From assembly GCF_033115175.1 (NCBI RefSeq), contig NC_084827.1, forward strand, positions 119,939,701-120,003,700: DNA of 64,000 nt, in the 5' to 3' direction. The stretch is from Lepus europaeus (taxonomy: Eukaryota > Chordata > Mammalia > Lagomorpha > Leporidae). A program made the position numbers and the translations under genes. The stretch's first letter is position 1; each line of letters begins with the position of its first letter. Below are positions 59,020-64,000 of this stretch, one piece after another. Below the pieces are notes generated by a model, which made no database searches, had not been told where the DNA came from, and was given only the letters and a program-made list of their open reading frames with translations.

Positions 59020-59660
59020 TCATGAGCGCTCCATCGAGCGGGCCCGCGCACCGACCTGCGGCACCCTGCAAACGGCTCTGAACTCGCTGAGCAGAGCTCT
59101 TAGGATCAACGTACGGGTACTTTGGCCGAACAGTCACGTGGACATCATAAAGATGGCGGCTCTACGTCCCGCCCGGTGCAATTTCTCGCCTTCCCTCGTG
59201 ACTTCTTCCGTACTTCGTTCAGTAGCCAAAAGTTTTCCTAAAAAGTCTGAATCTTTCAAGTATAGCTCGACTGTCTCACCAGCAGCGAACAGGCTGGTTG
59301 GCAGCCATCTCCCCACTCCTTCCAGCGCACGGCCCCAAACAAAAGGTGTGCAAGTCAGCCAGGGAGGCCAAGTGTTCAAGTCTTCTTAGTGCTTGGAACT
59401 GGCGGGGAGCGAGGAGGACGGACGAATTGCCTCTGAAAGTAAACTTCTGCTTGCCTCTGAAGGAGACGACCACTGGAGGCCCAACGCCTCAGCCAGGTCG
59501 GGGCAGAAGGCGGCGTCCTGCGCACAGACACAGGAAGTCGCGCGCCGCGGCGGGCTCCGGCTCCCAGTTGGCCCGGCAGCGGCTCGGGGGCGTGGCCTGG
59601 CTCGGGAGCCGCCCTTCCATCGCCCAATCCCAGCCTCAGCTGCAGGATTACAGGTATTTA
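59020..59660 (+). promoter_or_regulatory. CpG-rich candidate promoter of a host gene
   Basis: This is the only sizeable CpG-dense block outside SINEs and the L1 5' UTR. Motifs seen: an E-box CACGTG at 59135-59140, AAGATGGCGGC (YY1 type, overlapping an ATG) at 59150-59160, an ETS-type CAGGAAGTCG at 59531-59540, a GC/KLF box GGGGGCGTGGCC at 59586-59597 and CCAAT at 59624-59628. A YY1 site at the start codon is known from housekeeping and mitochondrial-protein genes. Motifs on both sides leave open transcription to the right, to the left, or both. Confidence 0.6.
59153..59389 (+). CDS. Possible first coding exon, product not identified
   Basis: An ATG in a good context (AAGATGGCGG) opens a 78-residue frame starting MAALRPARCNFSPSLVTSS and ending at a TAG. 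The first 32 residues contain several Arg/Lys and Ser but no acidic residue, the composition of a mitochondrial targeting sequence. A possible splice donor (AAAAG followed by GTGTGC, at about 59345) would end the exon before the stop. I do not recognise the protein, and no second exon is evident to 64000. It may equally be a chance frame in a CpG island or a promoter for a leftward transcript. Confidence 0.33.
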   Translation: MAALRPARCNFSPSLVTSSVLRSVAKSFPKKSESFKYSSTVSPAANRLVGSHLPTPSSARPQTKGVQVSQGGQVFKSS

Positions 59661-60699
59661 CTGGAATGTGACCGAAAGCTGAGTATGTGACTACAAACAG
59701 AATCACTAGTAATTAGAACCCAAGTTTATTGGCTCTTGCCTCCACCAAGCAGGACGCCAGCGCCTTATAAAAGTTTCTTAAGGGCTTCTAGAAAGCGCAA
59801 GTGCTCTCTGAAATCAGGTGCCTCTGGGATTCAGGTGGCTTCGTGAATCATCCCACTCTTACAGGACATCTGCTATGGCTCTCTCTGGCACCTGCTGGGC
59901 ACTCCTATGTAACCAGATCCTGCAAGCAACAGTGTTGGAATTCTGCCCCAGGTACCAAAGATATGCACTGGTATGGGGATATTGCCCAACATTAACCTTG
60001 ACATTGCAACCCATTCAAAGGTTCCAAAGTAGAGACGTCTGTATGACTATGTCATACAGAATTTGACGTTTTGTTTGTGGTCTGATTCTTACAGAAACTT
60101 GCTCCCATGGTGACAAGACCTGTATCACTGAGCAACTGCCGGGTCTGTCCTCTGTATAGCTGCTTCGGAGGCTCCTCAGTCCCCTTTACAAATATTCCCT
60201 TTAGGTGCTGTCTTATGTGTCTATTTGATGTATTCCTATAAATTCAACGCATAACAATTCGTTCTAGAAAAGGTCTATTTGGTTCAAGTTGTTGGGTTTA
60301 CTACTTTGAAAAATAATCATTATTTTCCTACAGCAAGGCATTACATTTCTTCATCTGGTATAAAATTTTACCAAAATAAAGTAAAAAACCTTAAAATTCT
60401 CATTTGTTCACTCTCATAAATATTTGAATAAAACAAATAGAACTCTTTATATTGAGTAATGTCACAAATTACTTGAAAAATATTTGAACCTATTGGTAAT
60501 CCTTTGGGATCTTATGAGGAATAAGACAGTAGCTTAAGAATGTTCTAAGGTTAGTACGTATACCACAGTTCTACCAACTCTCCTTGCTTTCATCTGGATA
60601 AGAAGAAATTGACAGGGTGTCTCGGTTTTTTCTCTGCTGTTTCCTTCTTTTCTGCACACTTTCTCCCCTCCTCACACAACAGTTTTCCAACTGGTTAAC
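59661..60699. other. Intergenic or intron, no supported feature
   Basis: A TATAAAA lies at 59766-59772. Otherwise no motif or repeat is recognised. Small frames at 59801-60066 show no domain. Confidence 0.3.
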
Positions 60700-60711
60700 A
60701 ATCTTGGTGAT

Positions 60712-61054
60712 TGGGGATGGCGCTGTGGCACAGTGGGTTAACGCCCTGGCCTGAAGTGCTGGCATCCCACATGGGCGCCAGTTTGAAACCCAGCTGCTCT
60801 ACTTCCTGTCCAGCTCTCTGCCATGGCCTGGGATAGCAGTAGAAGATGGCCCAAGTCCTTGGGCCCCTGCACCCATGTGGGAGACTTGGAAGAAGCTCCT
60901 GGCTCCTGGCTTCTGGCTTCGGGTCAGCGCAGCTCCGGCCATTGTGGCCATCTGCGGAGTGAACCATCAAATGAAAGACCTCTCTCTCTCTTTCTCTGCC
61001 TCTCCTCTCTGTGTAACTCTGACTTTCAAATAAATAAATACATATTAAAAAAAA
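60712..61054 (+). mobile_element. CSINE, full length
   Basis: TSD AATCTTGGTGAT at 60700-60711 and AATCTTGGCAAT at 61055-61066. Head TGGGGATGGCGCTGTGGCAC. Confidence 0.93.
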
Positions 61055-61130
61055 AATCTTGGCAATGGCAGATGGCCTTTCCATCCCATAGTTCGTTCAT
61101 TTTGAGATCAACAGTTCTGAAACACCATGA

Positions 61131-61133
<3 letters not shown>

Positions 61134-61168
<35 letters not shown>
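61134..61168. repeat. (CT)n microsatellite at the RPL41 pseudogene 5' end
   Basis: About 17 CT units running directly into the pyrimidine start of the RPL41 leader (CTCTCGGTTTTAGCGCC). Confidence 0.9.
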
Positions 61169-61174
<6 letters not shown>

Positions 61175-61605
61175 TTTAGCGCCATGTTCTTGGAGACCTC
61201 CACGCCATGAGAGCCAAGCGGAGGAAGAAGCGAATGCACAGGCTAAAGTGCAAAAGAAGTAAGATGAGACAGAGATCCAAGAAAACTGCTGGCTTGTGCA
61301 CTCGTGATGGCCAAAGGAGAAGAAAGAAGTGCCGGACCCCAGGACGCTGGTACAAGTTGTTGGACTGCTTGCTACTACGTACAACTTGTCTCAAAAAATT
61401 TGGAGCTTCCATCACCAATGGATCACTAAAAATACCCATGAGACCCACTTTGCTGACACTGAAACAGTCCCCGATGGCCATCTGTCCTGGGCCTGTGACA
61501 TTCTGGACTAGTTCTGTACTCAGTTGTGGCTGAGTGTAACACGTGTTCAGTAAATCATCTCTTCTGCTGTCTTAGCCAAAGAATTTAAAAAAAAAAAAAA
61601 AAACA
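61166..61605 (+). pseudogene. RPL41: RPL41 processed pseudogene, stop codon lost
   Basis: RPL41 (eL41) is a 25-residue, Arg/Lys-rich large-subunit ribosomal protein. Codons at 61207-61281 read MRAKRRKKRMHRLKCKRSK followed by MRQRSK, the eL41 pattern with several replacements. The next codon, normally a stop, is AAA (61282-61284), so the frame runs on to 61533 (108 codons) through former 3' UTR. The leader (TTTTAGCGCCATG) and the 3' UTR (GGCCTGTGACATTCTGGACTA, then AAATCATCTCTTCTGCTGTC) match the mRNA, without introns, and a poly(A) ends it at about 61604. Confidence 0.93.
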
Positions 61606-61770
61606 TGCAAACCAATCCTTTTTTAATCCCTCGTTTGTTTTACTGATCCTTGATTCTGGTGCATATGTCTGGTTGCTTCTTAGCCAGAAAGCCCAATCCC
61701 ATGGCAAAGCAGAATCTCTATTCTCTCCATGTTCCCAGTCTGGCTGGTGTTTTGAAAGACAGGTACAGGA

Positions 61771-62029
61771 CCGGCGCTGTGGCACAGTGGGTTAACGCCC
61801 TGGCCTGAAGCGCCTGCATCCCATATGGGCACCGGTTCGAGACCCAGCTGCTCCATTTCCAATCCAGCTCTCTGCTATGGCCTGGGAAAGCAGTAAGAAG
61901 ATGGCCCAAGCCCTTGGGCCCCTGTACCCACGTGGGAGAACTGGAAGAAGTTCCTGGCTCCTGGCACTGGATCGGTGCAACTCCGGCAGTTACAGCCAAT
62001 TGGGGAGTGAACCATCGGATGGAAGACTT

Positions 62030-62061
<32 letters not shown>

Positions 62062-62109
62062 CACTCTCTGTGTAACTCTTTCAAATAAATAAATAATCTT
62101 AAAAGAAAA
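61771..62109 (+). mobile_element. CSINE, full length
   Basis: TSD ACAGGTACAGGA at 61759-61770 and ACAGGTGCAGGA at 62110-62121. Head CCGGCGCTGTGGCACAGTGG. Confidence 0.94.
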
Positions 62110-62129
62110 ACAGGTGCAGGACGGCAAGG

Positions 62130-62290
62130 AAAGCTCAGACAATGGAAATGAATCATTCCCGTTTCTATCTCAACTTCCAGAGCCATCAGTTGTACAACCT
62201 TGAACAAGTTACATAAATGGTCTAAACTCCACTTTCATCTTTGTTGGAATGGGCATGATGATAAGGGCTGCTACAACTAGATGAGCAATA
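62130..62290 (+). mobile_element. MIR SINE fragment
   Basis: TACAACCTTGAACAAGTTACA, then a TCATCTTTGTTGGAATGGGCA stretch in forward MIR order. Confidence 0.65.
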
Positions 62291-62394
62291 CCTGAAAAGA
62301 AGTTGTGACTATTCTGCTGCAGTGCAAACCAGGCGTGACCCTAAGTAGGACACCAAATACCATCATCTGATTCTAAAAGCATCTCTGGATATTC

Positions 62395-62448
62395 CATCCG
62401 CAGCTGCTGAGTGACATAGAACAAGTAACTCTCTAAACCTCTGTCTCA
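62395..62448 (+). mobile_element. MIR SINE, part 1, split by a CSINE and an L1
   Basis: GAGTGACATAGAACAAGTAAC and CTCTAAACCTCTGTCTCA are MIR core. The expected continuation (CTGTCCCTTTATCTATAAAAT) is at 63031-63140. Confidence 0.65.
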
Positions 62449-62700
62449 AGGCCGGCACTGTGGTGTGGAAGGTTAAGCCTCTGCCCACAGTGCTGGCATC
62501 CCATTTGGGCACTGCTGTTCCACCTGCAATCCAGCTCCCTGCTAAGGCACCTGGGAAAGCCCATGCACCTAGACGCAAAAGCAGCAGAGGATGGTCCAAG
62601 TACTCATGCCCCTGCACCCATATGGGTGACCTGGAAGGAGCTCCCAGTTTCAGCCTGGCCCAGCTCGAGGCCATTTGGGAAGTGAACCAGCAGATGGAAG

Positions 62701-62734
<34 letters not shown>

Positions 62735-62775
62735 TCTCTCTGTATCACTGCCTTTCAAATAAAACTCTGAAAAAA
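62449..62775 (+). mobile_element. CSINE
   Basis: Head GGCCGGCACTGTGGTGTGGA, a body with a local duplication near 62545-62580, (CT)n at about 62704-62730, and a CTTTCAAATAAAACTC tail. Confidence 0.88.
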
Positions 62776-63030
62776 ACTCTTCATGCTATATGTTGAACTC
62801 TTTACTTAGTGCAGGGTTAATCTTATACATATAAAGTTAACCAAAAATAGGTCTTTGTTAAAAGGAAGAATGGGAATAGGAAAGGGAGGAGGAAGAGGGG
62901 TAGGAGTGTGGGCAGGAAGGTGGATAGGGTGGGAAGTATCACTAAGTTCCTGAATCTGTATGTAGGAAATACATGAAACTTGTATACCTTAAATACTAAT
63001 TTTTTAAAAATAAAAATATTTTTTAAAAAA
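62776..63030 (+). mobile_element. Old-type L1 3' end
   Basis: GTGCAGGGTTAATCTTATAC, the G-rich tract (62860-62940) and an A-rich end. Same lineage as 4858-5490 and 1-1572. Confidence 0.85.
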
Positions 63031-63230
63031 CTTCTGTCCCTTTATCTATAAAATGATGCTAACAGAAAAAAAAAATGCATGTAGATTACTTGGTAAGGAC
63101 CTGACATGCAGTCAACATTAATATTAGCTGTTATATCATCTGTAAAACTAATCTGTAATTATGTCTGCTTTATGGAAGCATTGTAATGAGATAACATAGG
63201 TGATGTATTAGTTTAATGATTTAATAATTA
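63031..63230 (+). mobile_element. MIR SINE, part 2, and possibly a second MIR
   Basis: CTGTCCCTTTATCTATAAAAT and GACCTGACATGCAGTCAACAT finish the MIR begun at 62395. CATCTGTAAAACTAATCTG onward looks like the core of another copy. Confidence 0.55.
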
Positions 63231-63408
63231 CTAAGCAAACAATGAATACAAGAATATGGTTTCGTTTTTCCCCACACTTTTATTTTAAAGCCCATGGATT
63301 TAATGTATCAGCTCTTCTAAGTTGCCTTTCCTTCCTTCTTGAACCTGGAAGTTCAAGATGGAAAGAGTCGATGACTATGCACACTCCTCCTATCAAAACC
63401 CATCACAA

Positions 63409-63743
63409 GGCCGGCGCTGCGGCTCAATAGGCTAATCCTCCACCTGCGGCACCAGCACACGGGGTTCTAGTCCCGGTCGGTGCACCAGATTCTGTCCCGG
63501 TTTCCCCTCTTCTAGGCCAGCTCTCTGCTGTGGCCAGGGAGTGCAGTGGAGGATGGCCCAGGTCCTTGGGCCCTGCACCCCATGGGAGACCAGGAGAAGC
63601 ACCTGGCTCCTGCCTTCAGATCAGCGCGGTGCGCCGGCCGCAGCAGCCATTGGAGGGTGAACCAACGGCAAAGGAAGACCTTTCTCTCTGTCTCTCTCTC
63701 TCACTATTCACTCTGCCTGTCTAAATAAATAAATAAATAAAAC
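63409..63743 (+). mobile_element. CSINE, young-type, full length
   Basis: TSD CCCATCACAA at 63399-63408 and 63744-63753, perfect. Head GGCCGGCGCTGCGGCTCAAT. Confidence 0.95.
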
Positions 63744-63753
63744 CCCATCACAA

Positions 63754-64000
63754 ACCCACAATTGATGAGCAATTCTTTACTGACAGTGATGATTCATCAG
63801 GATAATCCTAGTTCAAAAACTGTAGTGAGTTTCTGACAATGTAGCAGACTACAAGTATTAGGACCAACCCTCTCTGCTAACGACTGAAAATACTGGATAA
63901 AATGTAAAAACATCTTGAATGCATCCATAAGAAAGCAAGAATAAGGAATACCTGGGAAGGCAGTGCTGAATCAGCTCTACTCTCAAGGTGTTTGCTGAAC
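63754..64000. other. Intergenic to window end
   Basis: No repeat or coding signal recognised in the last 247 bp. Confidence 0.4.

Noticed and set aside
59393..59671. GC-rich frames within the CpG island, including several on the reverse strand
   Set aside because: Long chance frames are common in GC-rich DNA; these lack a clear start context, splice signals or family motifs.
61282..61533. Treating the 108-codon frame as a new protein gene
   Set aside because: The first 25 codons and both UTRs match RPL41 mRNA; the rest is former 3' UTR opened by stop loss.
1..64000. CRISPR arrays, operons, phage or plasmid genes, or an undescribed defence-type system
   Set aside because: The window is mammalian. 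Repeats are interspersed retroelements with TSDs and poly(A) tails, not regularly spaced direct repeats, and no unknown multi-gene cluster is present.

Overview
This is a window of mammalian nuclear DNA, almost certainly from a lagomorph and most likely the European rabbit. The evidence is about 40 copies of the rabbit/lagomorph tRNA-derived C-repeat SINE (CSINE), which has a conserved head, a GGTTCGAGTCC-type B box, a CT-rich stretch and an (AAAT)n-AAATCTTT tail. It also holds many copies of the matching L1 family, including one nearly complete element. There are no operons, CRISPR arrays, phage genes or bacterial features. Most long open frames are L1 protein remnants or accidental frames inside CSINEs.

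Layout. Positions 1-1572 hold the decayed 3' part of an L1. Positions 1573-4163 are mostly non-repetitive. From 5530 to about 18645 lies one ancient L1 in reverse orientation. It has been split by two CSINEs (7125, 7498), a full-length younger L1 (7838-14590), a 3'-UTR-only L1 (15643-16219) and two more CSINEs (17458, 17826). Target-site duplications (TSDs) let most of this nesting be ordered. Positions 19240-29960 are sparse intergenic DNA with scattered SINEs and an old L1 3' end (21490-22632). Positions 29980-38300 are SINE-dense, with short mariner-like palindromic elements that served as targets for CSINEs and L1s. Positions 38352-39845 are an L1 ORF2 fragment. Position 42047 starts an RPL30 processed pseudogene that keeps a full-length open frame. 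Positions 45690-50255 are a second SINE- and L1-rich block. Near 59020-59640 is the only CpG-rich stretch in the window; it has promoter-type motifs and a short ATG frame that may be the first exon of a host gene running rightward. Position 61166 starts an RPL41 processed pseudogene whose stop codon is lost.

How the parts relate. The L1 machinery (ORF1 RNA-binding protein, ORF2 endonuclease and reverse transcriptase) is the known source of mobility for L1s, CSINEs and processed pseudogenes, and all three leave poly(A) tails and short TSDs here. The full-length L1 in this window cannot itself supply that machinery: both frames are broken and the endonuclease lacks one catalytic residue. I found no unknown protein system. 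The observations most worth a second look are a CSINE insertion carrying about 220 bp of extra 5' sequence inside one TSD pair, the CpG-rich candidate promoter and exon, an L1 whose tail looks like a CSINE tail, repeated insertion at one site, and a 3'-UTR duplication that separates L1 lineages.
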